The notes under the pieces: model-generated
What the model was told of the DNA's origin: nothing
The model's input: the letters and a program-made list of their open reading frames with translations, nothing else
Databases searched by the model: none
Translations under genes and position numbers: made by a program
Source: a virus
Length of the DNA: 33,382 nucleotides
Reading direction: 5' to 3' (one strand)
Virus record (IMG/VR): IMGVR_UViG_3300029787_000186
Location: 1 to 33,382 of that record
Part shown: positions 5,294 to 13,961 of the stretch, in pieces
Layout of the letters: each line of letters opens with the position of its first letter
How positions within the stretch are numbered: the first letter of the stretch is position 1

Positions 5294-6133
5294 ATGACAA
5301 TTCAAAAATATGCGACATATAATGAAGCGGTAATAGCTTTGTTAGCAATCGCAAAAACAAAAAAACGATCCATAGAAAGCATTTCGCAAGAGACTGGTAT
5401 CAATCGTACTTCTTTTTATAGATGGGGACCTAAAAGTAACCACAAAGTGAGTACAAGCTCTGCTCACTCTATAGCAAATTCGCTTGGTTATAACATTAAA
5501 GAGCAAGGCAACCACGTTATCATTGCACCACATACCGATGATGACAAAACTCAAGGAGAAGAGATGGATACTTTACATAAGATTCAAGGTGACTTAATTG
5601 AAAATCAAAAAGTTGTAATTGATATGCAAAAAGAACAGATTGCAACGCTAAAAGAAGAACGCACTCAAGCATGGCCAGATGATCCTGCAAAAAACAAATT
5701 GTTTACACAAGTTAATGCTCATTGTCGATCTACAATTGAACTTAAAAATGTTTTTAGTTTCAACAAACCAATAGAGCGTTGCATTACTAATATGCAAGGT
5801 TTTGAAAAACTTGCAGACGGTCTTAAAATGCCATATGAAACTTTTAGAGATGAGTATTTTGCAGAAAACCAATGGCATCCAAATGACGATCATCCTGCTG
5901 AAACGCTATTTAGTAAACACTCTGCTAAAGATGTCCTAGAATATTCTAAAGATGCTAGAGAGATATTGCGCAATTTAAAATATAAATTTATGGGATATGA
6001 TTATTTATCATTTTACGTTGACTATGAGTACAATAATCGTATTGTTAAAACTATAGCAGCAATTAGACTGGAGTTCGGTATTAAAAGAGTAACTGCGCAA
6101 GCAAAAACTACTATTTTAAATGACTTAAACTAA
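5294..6133 (+). CDS. HTH transcriptional regulator, probable repressor, 279 aa
   Basis: The N-terminus holds a helix-turn-helix (SIESISQETGINRTSFYRW, about residues 26-44). It is followed by an acidic linker (HTDDDKTQGEEMD), a coiled-coil-like stretch (GDLIENQKVVIDMQKEQIATLKEE), and a C-terminal domain of about 140 residues that I do not recognise, ending VDYEYNNRIVKTIAAIRLEFG. No LexA/S24 Ser-Lys autocleavage motif is seen, so it is not a classical cleavable CI. I chose the ATG at 5294 because AAGGATAGG lies just upstream; the frame is open back to 5234, but that part is operator. It faces away from the small XRE gene and precedes the integrase by 33 bases, so it is likely the lysogeny regulator. 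Confidence 0.75.
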   Translation: MTIQKYATYNEAVIALLAIAKTKKRSIESISQETGINRTSFYRWGPKSNHKVSTSSAHSIANSLGYNIKEQGNHVIIAPHTDDDKTQGEEMDTLHKIQGDLIENQKVVIDMQKEQIATLKEERTQAWPDDPAKNKLFTQVNAHCRSTIELKNVFSFNKPIERCITNMQGFEKLADGLKMPYETFRDEYFAENQWHPNDDHPAETLFSKHSAKDVLEYSKDAREILRNLKYKFMGYDYLSFYVDYEYNNRIVKTIAAIRLEFGIKRVTAQAKTTILNDLN

Positions 6134-6166
6134 ACCTCACCACACCACAACAAGGAGATAGACAAC

Positions 6167-7276
6167 ATGGCATCAACTTTCATAAGAAAGGACCGTAAAA
6201 AAAAGTTCGGTATTACTTTTTTTGATCCTGCAAAACAAAAGCGCGTACAAAAGCTATTTGCTAGTAAAGTAGAACAAAAGCATTGGCATACGCATTGGCA
6301 GATGATTGAAAATAAATACTATAATAATGATCCAACCTGGAAAGATAGTTACGAAGAACAAGGCGATCACATTACGCTTGCACAGTTATTTAATAAGTAT
6401 AAATCCAACAAACTAAACAATATGTTAGATCCAACTACTAAGCGTAAGTATCTTGCATCAATTAACAGTTGCTTAGAAGTATTTGGTGACAATCAAATTG
6501 TGCATCAAATCCGCACTTTAGAGCGTAATGGCAAGTTAGGTTGGGAAATCTATAAAAGTGAGCGAGAAACACTAGGTAGGACGCGTAACGGCATCAATAG
6601 TTATATGCAAGAGTTGAAAGTATTCTTTGAGTGGGCAAAGCGACGCGAACTGATTGATAAAGACATCATTATCAAAGATGACTTCTTCCAGGAAAATGAA
6701 ATTGCTCATAAAGAAATTAAAAAGTGGACTGAAGACGAGATACATACATTGCACACACATCCCGATGTAACTGAAGCTGAAAAAGATATGATGTTTTTGT
6801 ACATCTATACTGGTTTTCGCGCTAATGCATTTTTAGGTAGCAATAAAGACAAGCCTTGGCAAGAGTTTCACTGGCAACACGTTGATTTTGATAATGGCTA
6901 TGTGTACATAGATAGTAACAAAAAGAAAAAGAAGATTGGTGAGCGTGAGCAACATCGTATTCATCCAAGCGCTTGGGCCATACTAAAGAAATGGAAAGAT
7001 AATGGCAATGTAAAGCCGATACCGATGACTTACAGTGGTCTTAAAAAGATTATTGCTAGGATCAGTAAAAAGACTAGAATACAGTTTACGCATCACGATC
7101 TTAGACGCTTGCATGGTCAGTTAGCTGAATTGTATTTTCATAGTATGGATGCAGCGCAACAATCGCTAGGACATACAAATTCCAGTGTTACTCAAAATCA
7201 TTATGTAAAAACAAGCGATTCAACGCAAGATTATATTAATGATGGAGTAGCCAAACAATTCCACCACAAACGGTAG
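6167..7276 (+). CDS. int: Tyrosine recombinase (phage integrase), 369 aa
   Basis: Catalyses integration between attP and the bacterial attB. The N-terminal arm-binding region (MASTFIRKDRKKKFGITFFD) is followed by a core-binding SAM-like domain (about 65-165). The catalytic domain shows R218 (YTGFRANAF), a basic K region at 252-256, H310 and R313 (HHDLRR), H336 (LGHTNSSV) and nucleophile Y346 (QNHYVK), so the active site is complete. Start ATG follows AAGGAGATAGACAAC. The candidate attP lies directly downstream (7302-7548), the usual arrangement. It is co-directional with the HTH regulator upstream, so the two may be transcribed together. Confidence 0.97.
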   Translation: MASTFIRKDRKKKFGITFFDPAKQKRVQKLFASKVEQKHWHTHWQMIENKYYNNDPTWKDSYEEQGDHITLAQLFNKYKSNKLNNMLDPTTKRKYLASINSCLEVFGDNQIVHQIRTLERNGKLGWEIYKSERETLGRTRNGINSYMQELKVFFEWAKRRELIDKDIIIKDDFFQENEIAHKEIKKWTEDEIHTLHTHPDVTEAEKDMMFLYIYTGFRANAFLGSNKDKPWQEFHWQHVDFDNGYVYIDSNKKKKKIGEREQHRIHPSAWAILKKWKDNGNVKPIPMTYSGLKKIIARISKKTRIQFTHHDLRRLHGQLAELYFHSMDAAQQSLGHTNSSVTQNHYVKTSDSTQDYINDGVAKQFHHKR

Positions 7277-7301
7277 GCAACGTAAGGATTGTGACATTGG
7301 A

Positions 7302-7548
7302 GAGTTTTAAAAGTGTCAACATAATGTCAACAGATAGGTGCATTTTTATGCATATTTGTGCATTATTTACCATAAATTCGGTATTGACAAAACGATCTAA
7401 TTTTAGGTGTTTTGTCGACGAGCAAACATTAATTTGGCGGAGTAGCTCAGCTGGTTAGAGCAGTGGAATCATAATCCACTCGACACCGACGACAAAATTA
7501 GATTTTGTCACATAATGTCATAATCCTGTTATGACACTTTTAAAACTC
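7302..7548. other. Candidate attP: 5' half of a CAU-anticodon tRNA within nested inverted repeats
   Basis: Bases 7436-7482 reproduce the 5' half of a tRNA: acceptor strand GGCGGAG, D-arm AGCTCAGCTGGTTAGAGC, and an anticodon stem GTGGA/TCCAC closing the loop ATCATAA with CAT at 7470-7472. No T-arm or 3' acceptor follows, so it is not a functional tRNA. It matches the elongator tRNA-Met type of proteobacteria. Around it are inverted repeats: GACAAAACGATCTAATTTT (7386-7404) against AAAATTAGATTTTGTC (7494-7509), and GAGTTTTAAAAGTGTC (7302-7317) against its exact complement (7533-7548). ATAATGTCA repeats at about 7320 and 7512 look like integrase arm sites. The right arm overlaps the end of the tail gene at 7540. 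Confidence 0.82.
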
Positions 7549-8583
7549 TTCTTCAATGCTAAGATTAATATTGTACTTATTAATCGCTACTTGAGCCATA
7601 TTTAAACTATTTTGAGCGAATCTTGCAAATATCATCTCACTTTCCGAATCAGCTCCGGTTGATGACTTATCTATGCAAAATATAAATGGTCTAGCGGGAC
7701 CATCAGTAATATTCCAAACATCACCTACAAAAGAATCATCATCGTAATCTACGCTATGATATTCGTCTGGCATTACATCAGTAGAATCTAAATAACTAAA
7801 AGTCATAGTATATGCTAAACGGCCACTATGTATAAATGCAGCATTGCTCTGCAAACTAAATGGACTTTTAGAAGTAGACGTTGCAGTGCGTCCATACGAT
7901 GATGCAATACCGTAACGCTGACCACCTGCCGATTCCTGGACTTTGACTTTATCATATATAATACTTCTTTGTAATTCTATATCTGGAGCGTGTGGCATCT
8001 CATACGCTTCGCCAATCATTATATTGCCAATAGACAACTTAGTTGAATTATCAAATGCAGTATCACCTTCAAACTGAATACCCCAGTATCTGTAGCCAGT
8101 AAGATCTCCACTTGCGGATATTTTAAATATGGTTGTGCCATCACTCGCAGGTGTAATTAATCCAGTAGGTGCAGATATACTAATAGTGTCTGCATTGACT
8201 ACTTCAGTAATTGCAATGCTTGCAACTGTAGCAGCGCCTGTACCATCTACGTCATCCACATGGCTTGCTAAAGTGCCAATAAAAACTCTAATTCTACCAT
8301 TACATGAATCTAAATTGTGATTAAGTATTGCAACATAGTTTTGTCGGTATGAAGTGCTTCCTAAATCATAATTTAAAAGCACATGATCAGCGCCACTATC
8401 TACCGTAGTGTCAAATGTAACTTGATTCAGTGGCCTACCATCATGCAGATCGCTGATTGTACCAGTTTCAAAATTAATCAAATTAGAACCAGTAACAATT
8501 GATCCAGTTGATGTGCCATGCGCAGTGCGGTGACTGATTAAATCAGTATAAAATTTTGGTATTCCTATGTTCATGTTAGCCAT
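7540..8583 (-). CDS. Probable tail-tip/baseplate protein, 347 aa
   Basis: The last gene of the late operon. A strand-rich, Ser/Thr/Asp/Gly-rich protein with no motif I can name. Segments such as VTFDTTVDSGADHVLLNYDLGS and YRYWGIQFEGDTAFDNSTKLSIGNIMIGEAYEMPHAPD look like beta-sandwich tail proteins, and the last third (YGRTATSTSKSPFSLQ) resembles domains found in tail-tip components. Its start overlaps the stop of the LamG-containing tail gene (TAATG). Position after the tape measure and tail-hub-like gene supports a role at the tail tip, but the exact role is unknown. Its last codons fall inside the right arm of attP. Confidence 0.72.
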   Translation of the reverse strand: MANMNIGIPKFYTDLISHRTAHGTSTGSIVTGSNLINFETGTISDLHDGRPLNQVTFDTTVDSGADHVLLNYDLGSTSYRQNYVAILNHNLDSCNGRIRVFIGTLASHVDDVDGTGAATVASIAITEVVNADTISISAPTGLITPASDGTTIFKISASGDLTGYRYWGIQFEGDTAFDNSTKLSIGNIMIGEAYEMPHAPDIELQRSIIYDKVKVQESAGGQRYGIASSYGRTATSTSKSPFSLQSNAAFIHSGRLAYTMTFSYLDSTDVMPDEYHSVDYDDDSFVGDVWNITDGPARPFIFCIDKSSTGADSESEMIFARFAQNSLNMAQVAINKYNINLSIEEEF

Positions 8584-11411
8584 TAGCCGACCTCTCTTGT
8601 CACTATGCTCACTTTACCTGGCGAGCGTTGTAAATTAATTATCATAAAATATTGATTGCTCCAAGATTCACCTCCAGGATCTACACCCATATCGCTATAG
8701 CTTACAATATCACCAGTTTCCATTTTAAAGCCTTTAGCGGGATTAACAACTTCACACGATACTATCTTTTTAACATCGCCTAAGATTCCATTATAATACG
8801 AAAAAAAATCTCTATTAATATCAGTGTTTGGTGTCGTAGGTATAGTACCAATGTTCATATCTAAGTTTATATCTTTTATATTTTCTTGACTGTGAAAGTG
8901 ATATTTATTTCTAGCGGTTGTGTTTTTTGCATTTACAACTGTCATATATCTACTTGTTTCGCCTGCGTGTTTTTCAGTAGATATATTCATTTCAGTTACA
9001 ATATCTGATAGACTTGTATTTTTAATACGCAAATTAGATGTATCTTCTTTAGTCAGTGTATGATCTGCGCTTAATTCAGACTGTTGCAGTGGATAGATAT
9101 ATTTTAGTTTACCAGATGGTGAATATTTTGCAATAAATGCAAATTCATATTGTAATTTTTCTAAAATAGTTTTTAATGGTGCTTGTTCTAATATCCAGTA
9201 TCGTATTTTCCAATTATCTTTTGCGCGATCTACATTTAAAGCGGACCACCCACCTGGATCATTGTTATCGTGACCTGCAAAACGAATAAGCAGATCACGG
9301 TGTGCATCGTGGCCATGTGTAATAGCATCTCCATCCCAACTCGCAGTTAATCCATCTGCGCCACAATATACATATTTTAGATCTTTTCTTTCTCTACCTG
9401 CACTATCTGGCTCATCTATAGCAACACCAGAAGTTGCAGTCATATAAACATTAGTCACTACTGCATCGTATGTGCCACTGGCAGTTTTAGCACCTACAGA
9501 AATAGTACCTGGAACTGCATCTTGATTATCTAAATTAGAATTAAAATTTGCTACTGAATATTCTGAGCCACTACTGTCAATATCGGTGCTGCCAGAAGTA
9601 GCCTGTAAACTTGGAGATCCATGAGATAGCGCAGTTACATCTGTGCCATATACTTTAGCTGATAACTGTGCAGTGTTTGACGCATCTGGCGATAAGCTAC
9701 CTTTAACAAATACTTTTAAATCACTTAAAGCTCCACTGAAATCTGGCATTGCAATGTCTACATAATCATAAGCAGTATTAGTTTCATTAGAAATGGTTGC
9801 ATCACCGCTTGGTGCTAATACGTTGGTATGATTGCTCCAGTCACTATTAATATCAATTGATGCGCTATCGCCATAGATTCTAAAACGTCTTGTAATATTG
9901 ACATCTACTCCTACTGTATTAATATCGTATTTAGATGTAGTGTTGCTATCAGCCGTTAAAACTGGAAATAAATCAGATGATGAATCATAGTAATTAATGA
10001 GCAAACTGCTATCACTGATTGCCTTGTGCATCGCAAAATAAATTTTACCACCAGTCGCTTTTACGACTGGCAATGGAAATACTTTATTTTTTTTAGTTTC
10101 AGTAGTAGCGTTATTAGCATCGTAATCACCATATGCAATTGGTGTATATACATTATTACTGCTTTTAGCTTGTGGTATACTAATCTTATCCCAAGGTCTA
10201 ATTGAACTTAACGTCACATTAACATTCTCAATGTTATGATTTATATCTGTAAGTCTACCGTGAAATATTTGGATACAGTTGTCCAGGTCTGTATCATCAT
10301 TAATTTGAGAAAATATTCTAACACCACGATTTAAATAAGTATTGCTACCAAGTAATAATTCAGCGCTAAGTGAATCACCTTGATACTGATAGTTGGCAAT
10401 ATCAATAGATAGATTATTGCTTGCTGCTTTACTGGTTGTTAGATCAATACTTTCTCTAAGTGTAGGATTTTGGCTAGTAATAGCGCCATTATAAAATACA
10501 CTTTCGCAAGTGGTGTTATTTAAGGCCAGTGGTAAGAATCCACCATAGTTAGCGCCTTGCACTAAACCAGAAAAGTTGCCTTGCAAATCACGCACAATCG
10601 GATCGCCATTATTAAACTCCCAATAGCTTATTAGATTGGCAGAGCTTGCATAATTTCCACTATCTTCCATGAAGGACAAGTAATTACTAGAGTTATATAA
10701 CGCGGTGACTTCTGTGCTAGTTAGTTTTTCATTCCATATACCAAATCTTTTAATCTGAAACTCACCAAAATGCGTACTCTCAGTGTCACCTCTACGACCA
10801 AAGTAAGCGCGACCAGATGTGTAAGTAGGTGTGCTGACATTAGCAGTGCCTGCATTGGTCACTGCATTGATTGTAACGCTACCTGCTGACTCACTAGCAG
10901 TGTAGATTGAAGTACCAGTCACTACACCGCTTGCTTCGGTAAGTGCAAAATCTGTTGCAATGGCCACAAAGTACCAGGTGTTTAATGCAATAGATTGATT
11001 ACCTACCATTGATTCACGATTACTACTTCCACCACCAGTATTATTACCCCAAGCAAAGTTTATTTTTTCACCATTATCTTTATAAACAAATAAACCTGCG
11101 TAATCATTATCTGACACCACATCGTTATGAAAGATCCACTCAAATGCACCCGCAGTAGTAAACTTTACCCAAAATGCAACCGTTGCGCCAGTAGAGCTTC
11201 CAAGTGATATTGCAGAGTTTGCATCTACCGCACCACAGTCCACAAAATCATCAGTGCCGTCAAATGTTAAATACGAATCTTGATTGAAAAACTGAAAGAG
11301 CCAATTTTCACTGAGATTAGTTGCATTAAATTCAGTAATGCTATCCCAGGTGCGTGACTCTTCGCTATACTGGTTGTGTATAGATGAGAATGTACTTTTA
11401 CCAAGTGCCAT
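8583..11411 (-). CDS. Large tail-tip protein with N-terminal LamG-like domain, 942 aa
   Basis: The N-terminal part (about 47-245) is a LamG/concanavalin-like jellyroll: YLTFDGTDDFVDCG, an AFWVKF strand, the LNTWYFVAIA strand and the closing FGIWNEKLTSTEVTALYN. Such domains commonly bind sugars. The C-terminal third (about 690-942) has WKIRYWILEQAPLKTILEKLQYEFAFIAKYSPSGKLKYIYPL and a final strand-rich domain, resembling tail-hub proteins. The protein may therefore be a tail hub with a built-in host-glycan-binding domain. It directly follows the tape measure gene, the usual place for distal tail and hub proteins in siphoviruses. Only the LamG part is certain. Confidence 0.82.
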   Translation of the reverse strand: MALGKSTFSSIHNQYSEESRTWDSITEFNATNLSENWLFQFFNQDSYLTFDGTDDFVDCGAVDANSAISLGSSTGATVAFWVKFTTAGAFEWIFHNDVVSDNDYAGLFVYKDNGEKINFAWGNNTGGGSSNRESMVGNQSIALNTWYFVAIATDFALTEASGVVTGTSIYTASESAGSVTINAVTNAGTANVSTPTYTSGRAYFGRRGDTESTHFGEFQIKRFGIWNEKLTSTEVTALYNSSNYLSFMEDSGNYASSANLISYWEFNNGDPIVRDLQGNFSGLVQGANYGGFLPLALNNTTCESVFYNGAITSQNPTLRESIDLTTSKAASNNLSIDIANYQYQGDSLSAELLLGSNTYLNRGVRIFSQINDDTDLDNCIQIFHGRLTDINHNIENVNVTLSSIRPWDKISIPQAKSSNNVYTPIAYGDYDANNATTETKKNKVFPLPVVKATGGKIYFAMHKAISDSSLLINYYDSSSDLFPVLTADSNTTSKYDINTVGVDVNITRRFRIYGDSASIDINSDWSNHTNVLAPSGDATISNETNTAYDYVDIAMPDFSGALSDLKVFVKGSLSPDASNTAQLSAKVYGTDVTALSHGSPSLQATSGSTDIDSSGSEYSVANFNSNLDNQDAVPGTISVGAKTASGTYDAVVTNVYMTATSGVAIDEPDSAGRERKDLKYVYCGADGLTASWDGDAITHGHDAHRDLLIRFAGHDNNDPGGWSALNVDRAKDNWKIRYWILEQAPLKTILEKLQYEFAFIAKYSPSGKLKYIYPLQQSELSADHTLTKEDTSNLRIKNTSLSDIVTEMNISTEKHAGETSRYMTVVNAKNTTARNKYHFHSQENIKDINLDMNIGTIPTTPNTDINRDFFSYYNGILGDVKKIVSCEVVNPAKGFKMETGDIVSYSDMGVDPGGESWSNQYFMIINLQRSPGKVSIVTREVG

Positions 11412-13283
11412 TTATGCTAAGTTTTGATTTGTAGCGCGAGCAATCTCTGGGATTAAGGTATCTCTGACAAATGATTCATTGCCTACCATATTACCTTGTA
11501 TGTTTACGGTTACACCGCCACCAGATGCGCTACGATTCATTTGCGCTAAATTACCAACACCAATATTTTGTACCGCTTCGCGTCTCATAATAAATTCACC
11601 TGCTTGCGCCATGATTGGAACATTGTCTTGACCTTGCACCATGCCACCTTGTGCAAAGCGTTGTATGCCGTTATTTTTAATTAAGCCACCAGTGTGTCCT
11701 ATAAAGGCGCTTGCCAGATTTAATGCACCACTTGCTGCTGCACCTTGGGGACCGGTAAGCGCTATAAGTTGCGCAGCAGTGCGTAGAAATACTTTTAAAG
11801 TTTGCGTGCTATCACCACTGGCATTTTTGAAACCAGTTACTGCGCCTTCTAAAGTTCCAAATGTACCCGCTAAATTATTATTTACATCTATTGCGTCTTT
11901 GCCGGATTGAATGCGTTTTTTCTGCTCTTCCACTAATCTGTTAATCGTATTAACATATTCTATTTCTTGTGCAGTTAAATTTTCAGCATTAACAATAAAA
12001 TCTCCATCTGTTAAAATTGCCAATCTATTAACAGAAACTTTATCTTTTAATGCAGTAATGAGTAATTGCTCTGCATCAAACATCATCTTCATAGTTTTTA
12101 ATCTTTTTTCATCCATACCTTCATTTTCAGCAAAAATTAGAAACGTCTCACGTTGTAACGCGGTAAGTGCTTTTGTGAGTTCTGTATTTTCTAATATTAC
12201 GGTATTATTTTGCTGAAGTTGTTGAGCATATCTAGCAGTTGAGTTAGTTAAATTTTGTGTTGATGTATTCGTTTGTTGAGTAGCAGTATTTAAATTTCCA
12301 AATGCGTTAGTCATTTTTAATACTTTATCAACTGCAAGTACTCCGGCAAGCGTAAGAAGAACGGCTGCTACTGCTTTAACATTTAGAGTCAATGCAGCCG
12401 TTGTAAGCGCAGCTTTAATAGCTACTCTACGATAAAATATTAATGCTGCCGTTGCAACACCAATAGATGTTGCAAAGCGTGCAAGTTTTTCAAGGTCAAT
12501 AGCTCTAAAAAACTTTTCAGTATTTTGCGCCATTGAAGTAAGCGCAGGCAACATTAAATCACCAATCATAGCTTGAAACCTAGTAATTGAATCTTGCATA
12601 TTAGAAACTGCGCCAGTAAATGTTTTAGATAAACGCTTACTGCTACCTTGTATACCCGCAACTGGATCAATTAATGCTGAGATTAATGCAGATCTAAATT
12701 GTGGTAATGTAAGTTTGGAAAGGTCGTCAATACCTTGCGCATCTTTGATTAATTGTAGTATACCACGCTCTCTAAGTATATCTGCAGCACCTGCGCCACC
12801 TGCGAAAGCTCGACCAAGCGCACTCGCAGCTTCTGTGGCAGTTGTTCCCATAAATGCTGCTAAGTCTGTAACTGCGCTTAATGTTTTTTCTGAATCAACA
12901 CCAAACGCTTCTAATTGCGCACCTGCCTGGACTACATCTTGAAGTGCAAACGGTGTTGTAGCAGCAATATTATTAAAAGTTTCAAACGCTTGTTTTGCAG
13001 CTTCGGTAGAACCAGTTAATCCAACTAAGCGAGTTTGTACATCTTGAAAACCAGATGATGCTCGCACAAATCCACTAATAGATTTTGCAGCACCTACAAA
13101 TGCAAATGATGCTAATAATAATGTATTTCTTAAACGACCAATACTTTTACGCAATCCAGAAGTTGATCCGCGTAGTTTATCATTTTCTTTTCTATAACCT
13201 TCAGCGCCTTTTTGCGCTTTCTCAAAATCACGCTTGGCAGTTTCAAAGCCTTTAGAACGTATTTCAATTATGAATTTGGCCAT
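11412..13283 (-). CDS. Tail tape measure protein, 623 aa
   Basis: Sets tail length and is ejected with the DNA. The N-terminus is helical and charged (FETAKRDFEKAQKGAEGYRKENDKLRG), followed by a hydrophobic segment (LLLASFAFVGAA). Then comes the typical tape measure region with GFQDVQTRLVGLTGSTEAAKQAFETF and Ala/Gly-rich helices (TATEAASALGRAFAGGAGAADILRERGI), a second hydrophobic stretch around 285-320, a Gln/Asn/Thr-rich stretch, and the C-terminal GGLI...RFAQGGMVQGQDNVPIMAQAGEF signature common in tape measures. At 623 residues it predicts a short tail, roughly 90 nm by the usual 1.5 angstrom-per-residue rule. It overlaps the chaperone gene upstream by 20 bases. Confidence 0.93.
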   Translation of the reverse strand: MAKFIIEIRSKGFETAKRDFEKAQKGAEGYRKENDKLRGSTSGLRKSIGRLRNTLLLASFAFVGAAKSISGFVRASSGFQDVQTRLVGLTGSTEAAKQAFETFNNIAATTPFALQDVVQAGAQLEAFGVDSEKTLSAVTDLAAFMGTTATEAASALGRAFAGGAGAADILRERGILQLIKDAQGIDDLSKLTLPQFRSALISALIDPVAGIQGSSKRLSKTFTGAVSNMQDSITRFQAMIGDLMLPALTSMAQNTEKFFRAIDLEKLARFATSIGVATAALIFYRRVAIKAALTTAALTLNVKAVAAVLLTLAGVLAVDKVLKMTNAFGNLNTATQQTNTSTQNLTNSTARYAQQLQQNNTVILENTELTKALTALQRETFLIFAENEGMDEKRLKTMKMMFDAEQLLITALKDKVSVNRLAILTDGDFIVNAENLTAQEIEYVNTINRLVEEQKKRIQSGKDAIDVNNNLAGTFGTLEGAVTGFKNASGDSTQTLKVFLRTAAQLIALTGPQGAAASGALNLASAFIGHTGGLIKNNGIQRFAQGGMVQGQDNVPIMAQAGEFIMRREAVQNIGVGNLAQMNRSASGGGVTVNIQGNMVGNESFVRDTLIPEIARATNQNLA

Positions 13284-13650
13284 CTTGCTCTTCTTTAATT
13301 AATGCATTATACTCTTCATCAATAGCTGAAAAGACTACTAATCTTTCGTAGTCTGCTTCATCTAAACTTTTGTATAGCGGAATATTAAATCGCTTTACTG
13401 CCATATACTCCTCGACTGCAATAGATGTCTCGTAGTCACAAAAATAGCTAGAATCTGCACAGTGGACGAGATTGTGGTATAAATTAGCACCTTGCGTAAA
13501 CTTGCTCTCTGGATCTTCAGCAATAATTCTATCGACTTCATTCCAAAGCTCGTCCTCATCAAAAGTTATTTTTTTGCGTAGCGTAGGAGACAATGCGGTG
13601 TATGGAAACACCAAGTCTCTGGATGGTTGTTTTTTAAAATACATCCACAT
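13264..13650 (-). CDS. Tail assembly chaperone, T part (made as a -1 frameshift extension of G)
   Basis: The open frame gives 128 residues from an ATG at 13650, but it also reads continuously back through VIKHRVA into the G gene at a slippery site (13671-13677). The main product is therefore probably a G-T fusion of about 222 residues, as in lambda gpG/gpGT. The visible sequence is acidic and helical (SLDEADYERLVVFSAIDEEYNALIKEEQDG), like other T parts, which contact the tail tube subunit. It lies between the major tail/G genes and the tape measure gene, exactly the chaperone position. Independent translation from 13650 cannot be excluded. Confidence 0.82.
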   Translation of the reverse strand: MWMYFKKQPSRDLVFPYTALSPTLRKKITFDEDELWNEVDRIIAEDPESKFTQGANLYHNLVHCADSSYFCDYETSIAVEEYMAVKRFNIPLYKSLDEADYERLVVFSAIDEEYNALIKEEQDGQIHN

Positions 13651-13667
13651 CGCTACACGGTGCTTAA

Positions 13668-13931
13668 TTACTTTTTTTTGTTTGGCTCTTTGTAATAATT
13701 ATAAACTTCCATTAATACTTCATCTACCTGGTTGTCATCTAAATGGCCAAGCGCTTTCTCTGCATCAGTAAATGCAAAGTCCATCACCCATTCGAGTACG
13801 ATGTAGAACTTAGCAGTGTCTACTTCGCCACCGATGCCAACTGCTTGTATTTCAAGTTTATGAAGTTTGCGTCTATCTTTAAAAGTCAGTTTACGGCATT
13901 CAAATGTGCCGTGTTTTGTTTTGACGGTCAT
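13668..13931 (-). CDS. Tail assembly chaperone, G part, 87 aa
   Basis: A short acidic/helical protein between the major tail protein and the tape measure gene. It begins MTVKTKHGTFECRKLTFKDRRKL, then shows FYIVLEWVMDFAFTDAEKALGHLDDNQVDEVLMEVYNYY, a composition often seen in tail assembly chaperones that coat the tape measure before tube polymerisation. The last codons are AAC AAA AAA AAG TAA, containing the classical -1 slippery heptamer A-AAA-AAG, so a minority of ribosomes should continue into the T frame. Sequence similarity alone would not name it; the gene order and the frameshift site do. Confidence 0.85.
   Translation of the reverse strand: MTVKTKHGTFECRKLTFKDRRKLHKLEIQAVGIGGEVDTAKFYIVLEWVMDFAFTDAEKALGHLDDNQVDEVLMEVYNYYKEPNKKK
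13671..13677 (-). other. Programmed -1 frameshift site, A-AAA-AAG
   Basis: On the minus strand the G gene ends AAA AAA AAG TAA. Slippage of one base back at A-AAA-AAG, the same heptamer used in E. coli dnaX, continues as GTA ATT AAG CAC CGT and enters the T frame with no stop until 13264. A run of eight A bases extends the slippery tract. I did not find an obvious strong stimulatory stem-loop directly 3' of it. Confidence 0.85.
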
Positions 13932-13961
13932 ACCTATCTCTCATGTATATGATCATCCAGG

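Noticed and set aside
7436-7482. A phage-encoded tRNA-Met gene
   Set aside because: Only acceptor 5' strand, D-arm and anticodon arm are present; T-arm and 3' acceptor are absent, so it fits an attachment core rather than a functional tRNA.
11641-12216. Plus-strand open frames opposite the tape measure gene
   Set aside because: Shadow frames: Cys/Pro/Ser-rich text, no RBS, entirely inside a convincing gene.
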